This document shows, piece after piece, positions 33,289 to 44,302 of a stretch of DNA of 64,000 nt (its first letter is position 1; each line of letters begins with the position of its first letter). A program made the translations under genes and the position numbers. The notes under the pieces are model-generated. The model was given only the letters and a program-made list of their open reading frames with translations. It was not told where the DNA came from and did no database searches. This stretch comes from VRUE01 sp963706605 (GTDB taxonomy: Bacteria; Actinomycetota; Thermoleophilia; Solirubrobacterales; 70-9), in the NCBI GenBank assembly GCA_963706605.1, contig OY970165.1:2356001-2420000 (forward strand), in the 5' to 3' direction.

Positions 33289-34711
33289 GTGAATCCGCGT
33301 CACTGGCCGGTCCGCTGGCGGCTGGCCGCAACCTCGGCCGGCCTGACGCTGTTGATCCTGTTGATCTTCGGCGCCGTCATCGGCCAGGTCGCCACGCAAC
33401 GGGTGCGCAGCGAATTCAATCGCGAGGTCGACGCCGCCGCCCAGACCCTCGCGGCCGAACTGCGGATCGTCAACACCCCCACCGGCGCCTACCTGATCCG
33501 CGGGCCAGGGCTCGACGACTTCGCGCTTCCCAACGACGCGACCGTGCGAGTCTTCGATGCCGAAGGCGCGCTGCTTACCCAGAGCTCCAACGCCGCGAAC
33601 CTCGGGTCGCCCCACGACAGGGATCAGCAACGTCGACGGAATGCGGGTCACGACGGCGCGGATCGGCAGCGGCAGCGGCAGCCTGACCGGGTATGTCCAG
33701 TACGCGCGCAACTTCCAGCACGTCGACTCGACAATCGACCGGCTCTGGCTGTTCGTCGCCGCCGGCGTGCTCGGTGGCACCCTGCTGGCCAGCTTCGCCG
33801 GCCTGGCGATCGCACGCCGTGCGATGCGACCGATCTCGGCGCTGACCGCCGGCGCACGCGAGATCGCCGATACCGGCGACCTCTCCCGTCACATGCCCGA
33901 GCCCACGATCGACGACGAGGTGGGCGAGCTTGCGAGAACGCTCGAGCAGATGATCCGCTCACTCGACCTGGCCCGAACCGAGCGAGAAGCGGCCTTGAAG
34001 CGACAGCGGGAGTTCGTCGCCGACGCCTCGCACGAGCTGCGCACCCCGCTGACCAGCATCCTTGCCAATCTGGAGCTGCTCCAGGCCTCGCTGGAGAACC
34101 CGGTGCACGAGGATGAGCGGGCGATGGTCGACTCGGCGCTGCGCTCATCCGGCCGGATGAGCCGGCTCGTGACCGACCTGCTGCTCCTCGCCCGCGCCGA
34201 CGCGGGACGGGTCGGCGCCCGCACCCACTGTGATCTGGCCGAGGCCGCGGGGAATGCAGCCGCGGAGGTCGCGCCGACGATCGGCGAACGCGAGCTGCGA
34301 ATCGAGAACGACCGGCCGCTGCCGGTCGACGGCAATCCGGACGAGCTGCACAGGATGGTGCTCAATCTGCTCGACAACGCTGTCCGCCACACCCCCGCCG
34401 GCTCGACGATCGAGCTGTGCCTGCGCGCCGAGGGACCCAACGCGGTGCTCGAGGTCGCCGACAACGGCCCGGGAGTCCCAGCCGAGCTGCGCGAGCAGAT
34501 CTTCGAACGCTTCGTCCGCGGTGACGGGCCAGCGGACACCGCGGTCGGTGGCGGCAGCGGCCTCGGCCTCGCGATCGTCCGTGCCGTGGCCAGCTCACAC
34601 GGCGGCGGCGTCGAGGTCGGCGAGTCCGAGCAGGGCGGCGCCCTGTTCCGCGTGCGGCTGCCGCTGCGCAAGGCCGAGCGCGGAATCAGCCCCGCTTTAG
34701 ATCGGCTTTAG
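33289..34711 (+). pseudogene. Sensor histidine kinase, interrupted by a one-base frameshift
   Basis: Two overlapping frames form one kinase. The first, from GTG 33289, has a membrane helix (SAGLTLLILLIFGAVIGQV) and the start of an extracytoplasmic sensor region up to SNAANLGSP. The second continues with TTGISNVDGMRV, a second helix (LWLFVAAGVLGGTLLASFAG), HAMP, the H box FVADASHELRTPLTSI, and ATP-binding motifs (LNLLDNAVRHTP, DNGPGVP, GGGSGLGLAIV). The break falls at a CCCC run, 33610-33613; removing one C restores a single frame of about 474 codons. This may be a sequencing error, a true mutation or recoding. All catalytic motifs remain. Confidence 0.85.
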
Positions 34712-34747
34712 CGACTCCGCTTAGCTTTCCCCACGGACGAGACACAA

Positions 34748-34789
34748 GGGTCCGTCGGCTCTCCCCAACGTAGCCGGCGGGCCCTTTTT
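34748..34789 (+). terminator. Terminator of the two-component operon
   Basis: A 13-bp stem with two G-U-type mismatches (34748-34760 with 34772-34784) is followed by TTTTT. It lies 36 bases after the kinase stop codon. Confidence 0.8.
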
Positions 34790-34796
34790 CGAGCGT

Positions 34797-34838
34797 CGTT
34801 CGCACTTATGCGCCCCAGAGGCAGGATAAGTGCGAACG
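34797..34838 (-). other. Perfect 13-bp inverted repeat after rnj
   Basis: CGTTCGCACTTAT (34797-34809) and its exact complement (34826-34838) flank a 16-base loop, 12 bases after the RNase J stop codon. There is no T-tract on the minus strand. It may protect or process the 3' end of the rnj mRNA, or bind a protein. Confidence 0.55.
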
Positions 34839-34850
34839 CAGGTGGTTGGG

Positions 34851-36512
34851 CTAGACCTCGACCACGACCGGCAGGATCATCGGCCGGCTGCGCAGCTTCT
34901 CGTAGATGAGCTTCGCGATCGCGTCGTGGAGGTCTTCCTGGATCAGGTGCAGCTCACGGGTGCCCGCCTCGGCGGCGTCCTCCAGCGAGTCCTCGACGAC
35001 GTCTTTGAGCTCTTCGACCAGCGAGTCACCGTCCTCTGTCAGGGCGACACCACGAACGATCACCTCGGGATCGGCGACGACGTTGCCGTCGTCGGAGGAG
35101 ATCGTCGCGACGACGATGAAGATGCCGTCGGCGGAGATCTCGCGCCGGTCGCGCAGCGCCACATCGTCGGGCTCACCGACGTTGACCCCGTCGACGTAGA
35201 CGACACCGGCGTGGACGTCCTCGCCGAAACGGGCGCCGTCCGCGTCGATCTCCAGCGGCAGCCCGTTGCGGCCCTGGAACACGTTCTCGGGCTCGATACC
35301 GACCGAGTGGGCCAGTTCGGCATGCAACCGCAGGCGCTGGTGGTCGCCGTGAATCGGCATCACATAGCGCGGCTTGGTCAGGTTGATCATCAGCTTCAGC
35401 TCCTCCTGCCAACCGTGGCCGGAGGCGTGGATCGGCGCCTCCTTCGCGGTTACGACCGAGGCGCCGATCTCGTAGATGTGGTCGATCGTTTCGTTGACCG
35501 CACGCTCGTTGCCCGGCACCGGCGTGGCGGAGAAGACGACCGTGTCGCCCGAGTGCAGCTCGACGTCGCGGTGATCGTTGTTCGCCATCCGTCGCAGCGC
35601 CGAGAGCGGCTCTCCCTGGCTGCCGGTCGAGATCACGATCACCTTCTCGTCGGGGAAGTCCTCGATCTCCCGCGGCTGGATGAAGAGGCCGGACGGCGCC
35701 TCGGCGATGCCGAGGCTGGAGGCGATGTTGAAGTTCTTGCGCATCGAGCGGCCAACCAGGGCGACTCTGCGGTCGAGCTTCACGGCGGCGTCGATCACCT
35801 GCTGGACGCGGTGGATGTTGGAAGCGAAGGAGGTGACGATGATGCGGCCCTTGCAACCCGCGAAGGTCTCCAGCAACGCCGGTCCGACGCTCGACTCCGA
35901 CGGCGCTATTCCAGGTCGGTCGGCGTTGGTCGAGTCGCCGCAGAGCAGCAACAGGCCGTCTCGCCCGAGCTCGGCAAGCCGCGAGATGTCAGCCGGCCGG
36001 CCGTCCACCGGCGTCTGGTCGAACTTGTAGTCGCCGGTCATCAGGACCTTGCCCACCTTGGTGCTGAGGATGACGCCACGGGCGTCCGGAATCGAGTGTG
36101 AGAGGTGGACCAGCTCGAGCTCGAACGGCCCGGCCTGGACCGTCTTCCCAGCGGGCAGCTCCTCCAAGGGGGCGTCCTTCAGCTTGTGCTCGTCGAGCTT
36201 GGAGCGGACCATGCCGACCGTCAGCAGGCCGCCGTAAATGACCGGCGGCATGCCGATCTCGCGCAGCACGTAGGGAAGCGCTCCGACATGGTCCTCGTGG
36301 CCGTGGGTGAGGATGATCGCCTCGATGTCCTCGGCACGGTCGCGCAGGTAGGAGAAGTCGGGCAGGACGAGGTCGATCCCCAGCATCTCGGCGGTCGGGA
36401 ACATCAGGCCGGTGTCGACCACGACGATCCGGCCGTCGTACTCGACAACGGTCATGTTCTTGCCGATCTCGCCCAGGCCGCCGAGCGGCAGGATTCTCAG
36501 CTTCGACGCCAT
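34851..36512 (-). CDS. rnj: Ribonuclease J
   Basis: Metallo-beta-lactamase/beta-CASP enzyme with endonuclease and 5'-3' exonuclease activity on mRNA and rRNA precursors. 553 aa. Metal ligands are His70, His72, Asp74, His75 (THGHEDHVG), with further motifs VHLSHSIPDA, VLMTGDYKFD and the beta-CASP HASGHGWQEEL and MPIHGDHQRL. The C-terminal domain is complete, ending ILPVVVEV. It is the last gene of the pnp-M16-dapB-amidase-dapA-rnj run, four bases after dapA. Confidence 0.96.
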   Translation of the reverse strand: MASKLRILPLGGLGEIGKNMTVVEYDGRIVVVDTGLMFPTAEMLGIDLVLPDFSYLRDRAEDIEAIILTHGHEDHVGALPYVLREIGMPPVIYGGLLTVGMVRSKLDEHKLKDAPLEELPAGKTVQAGPFELELVHLSHSIPDARGVILSTKVGKVLMTGDYKFDQTPVDGRPADISRLAELGRDGLLLLCGDSTNADRPGIAPSESSVGPALLETFAGCKGRIIVTSFASNIHRVQQVIDAAVKLDRRVALVGRSMRKNFNIASSLGIAEAPSGLFIQPREIEDFPDEKVIVISTGSQGEPLSALRRMANNDHRDVELHSGDTVVFSATPVPGNERAVNETIDHIYEIGASVVTAKEAPIHASGHGWQEELKLMINLTKPRYVMPIHGDHQRLRLHAELAHSVGIEPENVFQGRNGLPLEIDADGARFGEDVHAGVVYVDGVNVGEPDDVALRDRREISADGIFIVVATISSDDGNVVADPEVIVRGVALTEDGDSLVEELKDVVEDSLEDAAEAGTRELHLIQEDLHDAIAKLIYEKLRSRPMILPVVVEV

Positions 36513-36516
36513 CCGG

Positions 36517-37392
36517 CTAGGAGCCCACCGAGACGCCGACGGCTTCCAGCGCCGCGCGAATCGTAGTCCGCTGCTCGGCGTCGACGGGGACCATCGGCAG
36601 CCGCAGCGCCCCCGACGGGATCAGGCCGGCCAGCTCCAGGGCCGCCTTGACCGGCATCGGGTTGGTCGTCACCGCGAGCGCCTCGAAGAGCGGGTGGAGC
36701 GTCGCGTCGATCTCGCGCGCCCGGTCCATGTCCCCCTCCTGGGCGGCATCCCACATCTCGCGCATCTGGTCGCCGACCAGGTGCGAGGCGACGAGGATGC
36801 CGCCGGCGCCACCGAGCTCGAGCGTGGCGAGGAAGGTGTCGTCGTTGCCCGCCAGCACGTCAAGGCCCTCGATCAACCCCAGCTCGTCGTCGTTGGCCTG
36901 CTTGACCGCGACCACGGTGTCGATCCGGGCGATCTCGGCGAGCAGCTCGGGCGGCACGTTGACGACCACGCGCGAGGGGATGTTGTAGGCGATCAGCGGC
37001 AGATCGGGAACCGCCGCGGCGATCGCTTCGAAGTGGCTCAGGATCCCCGTCGGATTGGGCTTGTTGTAGTAGGGCGTGACGATCAGAGCGGCCTCCGCCC
37101 CGGCCTCGGCCGCGGCCTTGCTCAGCTCGACCGAGTGGCGGGTGTCGTTGGTGCCGGTGCCGCAGACCACGGTCGCCTGATCACCGATCTCGGCGACGAC
37201 CGCCGCCAACAGCGAGATGTGCTCGGCGTCGTCGAGGGTCGCCGCCTCGCCGGTCGAGCCGGCGACCACGACGCCGTGCGAGCCGTGGGCGACCAGGTGG
37301 GCGGCGAGTCGCCGCGCGGCGGCCTCATCGACCGCTCCTCCCTCCTCGAAGGGGGTCGCCATCGCCGTGATGATTCCGCGAAGCTCGCTCAT
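36517..37392 (-). CDS. dapA: 4-Hydroxy-tetrahydrodipicolinate synthase
   Basis: Condenses pyruvate with aspartate semialdehyde in the lysine/diaminopimelate pathway. 291 aa. The Schiff-base lysine is Lys164 (VAVKQAND). Tyr136 (IAYNIPSR) and Thr47 (GSTGEAATL) complete the proton relay. ATG 37392 begins MSELRGIITAMATPF; a longer frame upstream is the shadow of the amidase gene. It overlaps the amidase by 4 bp. Confidence 0.96.
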   Translation of the reverse strand: MSELRGIITAMATPFEEGGAVDEAAARRLAAHLVAHGSHGVVVAGSTGEAATLDDAEHISLLAAVVAEIGDQATVVCGTGTNDTRHSVELSKAAAEAGAEAALIVTPYYNKPNPTGILSHFEAIAAAVPDLPLIAYNIPSRVVVNVPPELLAEIARIDTVVAVKQANDDELGLIEGLDVLAGNDDTFLATLELGGAGGILVASHLVGDQMREMWDAAQEGDMDRAREIDATLHPLFEALAVTTNPMPVKAALELAGLIPSGALRLPMVPVDAEQRTTIRAALEAVGVSVGS

Positions 37393-38825
37393 CGCTGAGA
37401 GGGTATGCGGTCGGCCCAGGGGGCGACCTGCTCGAGTTGAGACGCGACCCGCAGCAGGAGGTCCTCGCGGCCGAGCGGAGCGACGAGCTGCACGCCTATC
37501 GGCAACCCGTCCTCGCTCCAGTGCAGGGGCAGGGAGATCGCCGGCTGGCCGGTCGCGTTGAAGACCGCGGTGAAGCAACCACAGAGGAAGGCACGCTCGA
37601 ATGCAGCCATCGGATCGGGACCGGAGTCGTCGAAGCTGCCGAGCAGAGGCGCCGGCTCACCCATCGTCGGCGAGAGCAGCAGGTCGAAGCCGGCCTCGTG
37701 GACGCCGGCGAACATCCTGCTCATCACCTGGTGCTGACCGACCGCCGTGAGGTACTCACCGGCGCTGCGAGCGCGCCCAATCTCCGCCAGAGCCCAAGTG
37801 AGCGGCTCGACGTCGTCGGGGCCGATCACGTTGTCGGTCACGATGCCGAGCTGGTCGAGGGCCTGGGCCTGCCCCGCCGCCCAGCGGATCAGAAACGGCT
37901 CGACCAGGTCGATGCTGTCGAGCATGCTCAGGTCCGGCTCCTCGACCTCGTGGCCACAACCCTCCAGCAGCTTCGCGGCGCCCCGCGCCGCCGCCACCAC
38001 CTCCGGGTCGGCGTCCTGCTCGATCAGGGTCTCCGTCCAGAGGGCGATGCGCAGCTTGCCCGGGTCCGCTCCGACCTCCTCGGTGTAGGGGCGCAGGGGC
38101 GGTGGGGCGACGTAGGGATCGCCGGAAGCCGGCCCGTGGACCGCCTCGAGGATCGCCGCGACGTCCCGGACCGAGCGCGAGACGGCCAGCTCCGCGGTCA
38201 GCCCCGACATCAAGTCCCCCGCCAGCGGCCCCTCGCTGATCCGCTGCCGGCTCGGCTTGAGGCCGACCAGGCCGCAGTTGGACGCCGGGATGCGGATCGA
38301 TCCGCCACCGTCGTTGGCGTGGGCCATCGGCACCATGCCCGCAGCGACAGCCGCGGCGGAGCCACCGCTTGAGCCGCCCGCCGAGCGCCCGAGGTCCCAG
38401 GGATTGCGGGTCGGACCGTAGGCGCGCGGCTCCGCGGTCGGCAGGATGCCCAGCTCGGGCGTGTTCGTCTTGCCGATCGTCACCAGCCCGGCCGCGCGGA
38501 AGCGCTGCGCCAGGTAGGTGTCCACCGGAGCGCGGAAGTCGCGCTCCTTCAGGTAGCGCATGCCGAGGTGAAGCGGCTGGCCGGCGAATGCCGCGCCGAG
38601 GTCCTTGAGCAGGAACGGAACTCCCTTGAAGGGACCCTCGGGCAGCTCGCCCTGGGCGGCGGCGAGGCCCTCCTCAAAGAGCGGGTGGATGACGGCGTTG
38701 ATCTCGCCGTTGGTCGCCTCGATCCGCGCGATCGCCGCTTCGGTCAGCTCGGCCGGACTCGCCTCGCCGCTGCGGACCAGGTCCGCCTGCGCGGTCGCGT
38801 CGAGGCGCGCCAGCTCGTCGGTCAT
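37389..38825 (-). CDS. Amidase-signature family hydrolase
   Basis: 478 aa with the Lys74 - Ser152 - Ser176 triad (FLLKDLG, AGGSSGGSAAA, GGGSIRIPAS). It resembles 6-aminohexanoate-cyclic-dimer hydrolase-like amidases more than GatA, and true GatA is encoded at 10933. It probably hydrolyses a small amide; substrate unknown. It lies inside a lysine/RNA operon between dapB and dapA, coupled to dapA by a 4-bp overlap, in the position that thyX holds in mycobacteria. A DapA-pathway role is not implied by sequence. Confidence 0.9.
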   Translation of the reverse strand: MTDELARLDATAQADLVRSGEASPAELTEAAIARIEATNGEINAVIHPLFEEGLAAAQGELPEGPFKGVPFLLKDLGAAFAGQPLHLGMRYLKERDFRAPVDTYLAQRFRAAGLVTIGKTNTPELGILPTAEPRAYGPTRNPWDLGRSAGGSSGGSAAAVAAGMVPMAHANDGGGSIRIPASNCGLVGLKPSRQRISEGPLAGDLMSGLTAELAVSRSVRDVAAILEAVHGPASGDPYVAPPPLRPYTEEVGADPGKLRIALWTETLIEQDADPEVVAAARGAAKLLEGCGHEVEEPDLSMLDSIDLVEPFLIRWAAGQAQALDQLGIVTDNVIGPDDVEPLTWALAEIGRARSAGEYLTAVGQHQVMSRMFAGVHEAGFDLLLSPTMGEPAPLLGSFDDSGPDPMAAFERAFLCGCFTAVFNATGQPAISLPLHWSEDGLPIGVQLVAPLGREDLLLRVASQLEQVAPWADRIPSQR

Positions 38826-38834
38826 CGTCCGAAC

Positions 38835-39500
38835 CTACAGCAGCTTCTCGAGGCCGACCGTGAAGCGGTCGGGCAGGTCGGCGACCTTGCGGGCGGCAAG
38901 CAGGACGCCCGGCATGAAGGAGACCCGATCGATCGAGTCGTGGCGGATCGAGAGAGTCTGCCCCTCGCCCCCGAAGACGACTTCCTGGTGGGCGACCAGG
39001 CCCGGCAGGCGCACCGAGTGAATCGGCTCGTGGACATGGCCCCCGGCGGCGCGAATCAGTTCCGCCGTCCGCTTCGCCGTGCCGGAAGGCGCGTCGAGCT
39101 TGCGGTCGTGGTGCAGCTCGACGATCTCGCACTCGGGCATGTGGCCGGCGATCAGCTGCGCCGCCTCCATCAAGAGCACGGCGCCGATCGCGAAGTTGGG
39201 GGCGACGAAGCAGTTGGCCTCTCCGCCCTCGGCGGCCTCACGGAGGGCGTCGAGGTCGAACCCGGTCGTGCCGACGACGGCGTGGACGCCGGCCCCCAGG
39301 CAGGCCCGCACGTTGTCGAGCGCCGTATCCGGCGTGCTGAAGTCGACGACGACGTCGGCCTCACCGAGCACGCTGGCAAGCTCCACCCCGAGCGCCGGAT
39401 CGGCCTTCGCCGCCAGCTCCAGGTCGGCGGCGCCTTCGACCGCTTCACAGACGGTCTGGCCCATGCGACCGGCCGCACCGGAGACCGCGACGCGGATCAT
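38835..39500 (-). CDS. dapB: 4-Hydroxy-tetrahydrodipicolinate reductase
   Basis: NAD(P)H-dependent step after DapA. 221 aa, at the short end for the family. The nucleotide loop is VSGAAGRMGQ (7-16). The catalytic His130-His131 and Lys134 are in ELHHDRKLDAPSGTA, and NFAIGAVLL marks the hinge. ATG 39500 overlaps the stop of the M16 peptidase gene by 4 bp. A short 9-bp gap precedes the amidase. Confidence 0.95.
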   Translation of the reverse strand: MIRVAVSGAAGRMGQTVCEAVEGAADLELAAKADPALGVELASVLGEADVVVDFSTPDTALDNVRACLGAGVHAVVGTTGFDLDALREAAEGGEANCFVAPNFAIGAVLLMEAAQLIAGHMPECEIVELHHDRKLDAPSGTAKRTAELIRAAGGHVHEPIHSVRLPGLVAHQEVVFGGEGQTLSIRHDSIDRVSFMPGVLLAARKVADLPDRFTVGLEKLL

Positions 39501-40771
39501 GCCGCCGCCAGCTCCTCGCTGACCGGTGCCAACGCCTTGCGGAAGCAGTCCTCGTCGCGGCCGACGCAGGCGGCCGAGAGTCGCCCGGCGCCGTAGAGCT
39601 CGGCGGCCAGCTCACTCAGCTCCTCGACGGTCACAGCGTCCACTTTGGTCAGCATCGCGTCGAGGCTCTCGATCGGCAACCCGAACAGGGTCGCGCGCGA
39701 GATCCGCGTCATCCGCGCCGCCGTCGACTCCGAGGAGAGGACGAGCCGGCCCTTGACGTTCTCCTTCGCCCGCGCCAGCTCCTCCTCGGAGACCGGCTCG
39801 GAGCGCAGTCGCTCCAGCTCGGCGCCGATCACCGCGCAGGCTTCCTCGACGTTGTCCTCGCGGGTGCCGACGTAGGTCGCGACCAGGCCGGAGTCGGTGT
39901 ACTGCTCGTTGTAGGAGCCGACCGAGTAGGCGAGTCCGCGCTTCTCGCGTATCTCGCGAAAGAGCCGCGAAGAGGTCGAGCCGCCGAAGATCGAGTCGAG
40001 CACGGCGAGGCCGTAGCGGCGCTCGTCGTCCTTGGCGATGCCGGGGGCGCCGAAGCAGATGTGGTACTGCTCGGTGTCCTTCGAGTAGAAGCGCAGCCGC
40101 GCGGTTTCACCGGGTCCCGTGGCCGGGCCGCTCTCCTCCTCGCCGGCCGATGGTGAGACCAGCCGGTCGGCGAGGGCGACGATGCGGTCGTGGTCGAGAT
40201 GGCCGGCGGCGCCGACGACGACGTTGGCGCCGGTGTAGCGCTGCTGGTGGTAGGCGTCGATGTCGGGGACCGGGATCGAGGCGATCACCTCCGCCTCGCC
40301 GAGGACACGGCGGCCCAGCGGGTGCTCACCGAAGACGGCGCCGGCGAGGATGTCGTGGACCCGGTCCTGCGGCTCGTCCTCGTACATCGCGATCTCCTCC
40401 AGCACGACGTCCCGCTCGGAGTCGATTTCGGGGTAGGTCGGGGCGAGCAGCATCTCGGCCAGCAGGTCGAAGACCTCCTCGGTGTGCTCGTCGAGGAAGC
40501 GAGCGTGGAGATGGGTCGTCTCCTTTCCGGTCGCCGCGTTCACCGAGGCCCCGAGCCCGTCGAAGCGCTCGGAGATCTCGATCGCGGAGAAGCGCGCGGT
40601 GCCCTTGAACAGCAGGTGCTCGAGGAAGTGCGAGACACCGGCCTGGGCCGGCGTCTCGTTCCTGGATCCGGTGCGAACCCAGAGCCCCAGCGCCACGGAC
40701 CGAACCGAGGGAACCTCCTCGGTTACGACCCGGGCGCCCGAGCCGAGCTCGCTGAGCTTCGCGTCGCTCAA
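39497..40771 (-). CDS. M16 zinc protease (processing-protease type)
   Basis: 424 aa. The inverted zinc motif His48-Phe-Leu-Glu51-His52 (SHFLEHLLFKGT) is intact, and the distal Glu is probably in VVLEEIAMYEDEP. The C-terminal half (FREIREKRGLAYSVGSYNEQ) gives the M16 substrate arch. It belongs to the family called PepR/YmxG, encoded next to pnp in many actinobacteria and firmicutes. It starts at 40771, three bases after the pnp stop. The cellular substrate is unknown. Confidence 0.92.
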   Translation of the reverse strand: MSDAKLSELGSGARVVTEEVPSVRSVALGLWVRTGSRNETPAQAGVSHFLEHLLFKGTARFSAIEISERFDGLGASVNAATGKETTHLHARFLDEHTEEVFDLLAEMLLAPTYPEIDSERDVVLEEIAMYEDEPQDRVHDILAGAVFGEHPLGRRVLGEAEVIASIPVPDIDAYHQQRYTGANVVVGAAGHLDHDRIVALADRLVSPSAGEEESGPATGPGETARLRFYSKDTEQYHICFGAPGIAKDDERRYGLAVLDSIFGGSTSSRLFREIREKRGLAYSVGSYNEQYTDSGLVATYVGTREDNVEEACAVIGAELERLRSEPVSEEELARAKENVKGRLVLSSESTAARMTRISRATLFGLPIESLDAMLTKVDAVTVEELSELAAELYGAGRLSAACVGRDEDCFRKALAPVSEELAAA

Positions 40772-40774
40772 CGG

Positions 40775-43000
<2,226 letters not shown>

Positions 43001-43087
43001 TTGTTGTCCTACCTCCGGCTGCCCGGATGGCAGCCATATGCATTCAGAACTCTCGTTCTCTGTCCTCGGAGAGACTACAGACGAGAA

Positions 43088-43137
43088 GACGTGCCGGGAA
43101 TTCGAGGTCGATATGGGGACTTAACTCCCGGCACGTC
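43088..43137 (-). promoter_or_regulatory. Stem-loop in the pnp leader
   Basis: Perfect 12-bp arms (43088-43099 and 43126-43137) flank a 26-base loop. One arm lies in the last codons of the DsbA-like gene. On the minus strand the stem is followed by a partly T-rich stretch, so it could end the rpsO operon, be cut by RNase III, or both. Confidence 0.55.
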
Positions 43138-43567
43138 CTGTGAAGGTGGCGGGAGTTCCGGTGACGCCGCCGCGGATTCCCGACTCGAAATCGCGGCGGA
43201 CTCGGGCCGCGACCTCGTCCGAGCGCCGGTCCGTCTCGAAGCGCTCCAGGTCGAGGCCCAGGCGCTCGGCCCGCTCCCAGAGGTGTGGGTCGTCGACCCG
43301 GCCTCGATCCGCATAGAGGGAATCGACCATCTCGAAGAAGCGCCCCTGCCTCCCGGCCGCCTCGGCCGCCGCGTGCAGAGCGGGTGAGCGTGGGTGCTTG
43401 CTGGCGACGGGGAAGTGGCGAAAGACGATTTTCGCCGAGCGCCGGCCGATCTCCGTCCAGGCGCCGGCGCAGTGCGGGCAGCCGAGGTCCGCGTAGACGA
43501 TCAGCGTCTCGCCCTCGCCCCGAACGTGGTCGTCGGGACCCTCGGGCGGGACCGCGGCGCTGGTCAG
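43121..43567 (-). CDS. DsbA-family thioredoxin-fold protein (CPHC), probable CTG start
   Basis: About 148 aa with no signal peptide. A DsbA-like CPHC active site is in YADLGCPHCAGAW. The helical insert RHFPVASKHPRSPALHAAAE and the cis-Pro region GVTGTPATFTGRAG follow. The domain resembles the thioredoxin module fused to some NhaA antiporters. No ATG, GTG or TTG occurs in frame between an upstream stop and the active site; CTG 43567, one base after the peroxiredoxin TGA, is the best start. Taking the first ATG would delete the active site. It probably works with the peroxiredoxin encoded just upstream. Confidence 0.72.
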   Translation of the reverse strand: MTSAAVPPEGPDDHVRGEGETLIVYADLGCPHCAGAWTEIGRRSAKIVFRHFPVASKHPRSPALHAAAEAAGRQGRFFEMVDSLYADRGRVDDPHLWERAERLGLDLERFETDRRSDEVAARVRRDFESGIRGGVTGTPATFTGRAGS

Positions 43568-43568
43568 C

Positions 43569-44036
43569 TCAGGCGTCAGACCCGACGGTCTCCAGGGCGT
43601 CGAAGATCACGTTCGCCCCGGGAATCTCCAGCGGCGTCGGCGACTCGTGCACCCACTCGACGACCCCCTCCTCGTCGACCAGGACGAGCGAGCGGTTCGC
43701 GTGCCCGACCTGCTCGATGTAGGCGCCGTAGGCGCGGGCCACCTCGCCCTTCGGCTCGAAGTCGGCGAGCAGCCGGGTGTCGATGCCGAGCTTCTCCTGA
43801 AAGGCCCTGTGGGCGAAGCCGTGGTCGACGCTGATGCCGATCATCTCGACGCCCTTTGCCTCGATCTCGGGCTTGACCTCCTGGTAGATCGAGAGCTGGT
43901 CGGAGCAGACCGGGCTGAAATCCAACGGATAGAAGACGAGCAGGACCCTGCCGCCGCGAAAGTCGGAGAGCGAGACGCGCTCACCATCCTGATCGCGCAG
44001 GGTGAAGTCGGGGGCCGGCTCGCCGGCGGCGATCAT
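43569..44036 (-). CDS. Peroxiredoxin, AhpE-like one-Cys type
   Basis: 155 aa. The peroxidatic Cys44 is in FYPLDFSPVCSDQLS, matching the PxxxT/S-x-x-C pattern. No other Cys exists in the protein, so the resolving thiol must come from a partner such as a mycoredoxin or the DsbA-like protein encoded next. It overlaps rpsO by 4 bp. Peroxiredoxin and DsbA genes between rpsO and pnp are an addition to the usual order. Confidence 0.92.
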   Translation of the reverse strand: MIAAGEPAPDFTLRDQDGERVSLSDFRGGRVLLVFYPLDFSPVCSDQLSIYQEVKPEIEAKGVEMIGISVDHGFAHRAFQEKLGIDTRLLADFEPKGEVARAYGAYIEQVGHANRSLVLVDEEGVVEWVHESPTPLEIPGANVIFDALETVGSDA

Positions 44037-44302
44037 CGGCGCAGGCCGAGATCAGCGACCAGGGCGCGGTAGCGCTCGAGGTCGGTGCGCTCCAGGTAGC
44101 GGAGCATGCGACGACGCTTGCCGACCAGCATCAGCAGGCCGCGACGCGAGTGGTGGTCTTTGGCGTGTCCGCGCAGGTGCTCGGTTAGCTCGTTGATCCG
44201 CTCGGTGAGCAGGGCGACCTGGACCTCGGCGGAACCGGTGTCGCCGTCGGCGCGGCCGTATTTGCCGATCAGCTCGGTCTTCTTGTCCTTGGTCAGGCCC
44301 AT
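44033..44302 (-). CDS. rpsO: 30S ribosomal protein S15
   Basis: 89 aa, standard length. The family sequence is clear: LIGKYGRADGDTGSAEVQVA, the HAKDHHSRRGLLMLVGKRRR motif that binds 16S rRNA, and YLERTDLERYRAL. It shares one base with the ribF stop codon (TAATG). Placement before pnp is conserved across bacteria, here interrupted by two redox genes. Confidence 0.98.
   Translation of the reverse strand: MGLTKDKKTELIGKYGRADGDTGSAEVQVALLTERINELTEHLRGHAKDHHSRRGLLMLVGKRRRMLRYLERTDLERYRALVADLGLRR

Noticed and set aside
37389..38825. Second GatA
   Set aside because: No gatB or gatC neighbours, and the sequence around the triad (GGGSIRIPASNCG) is closer to general amidases.
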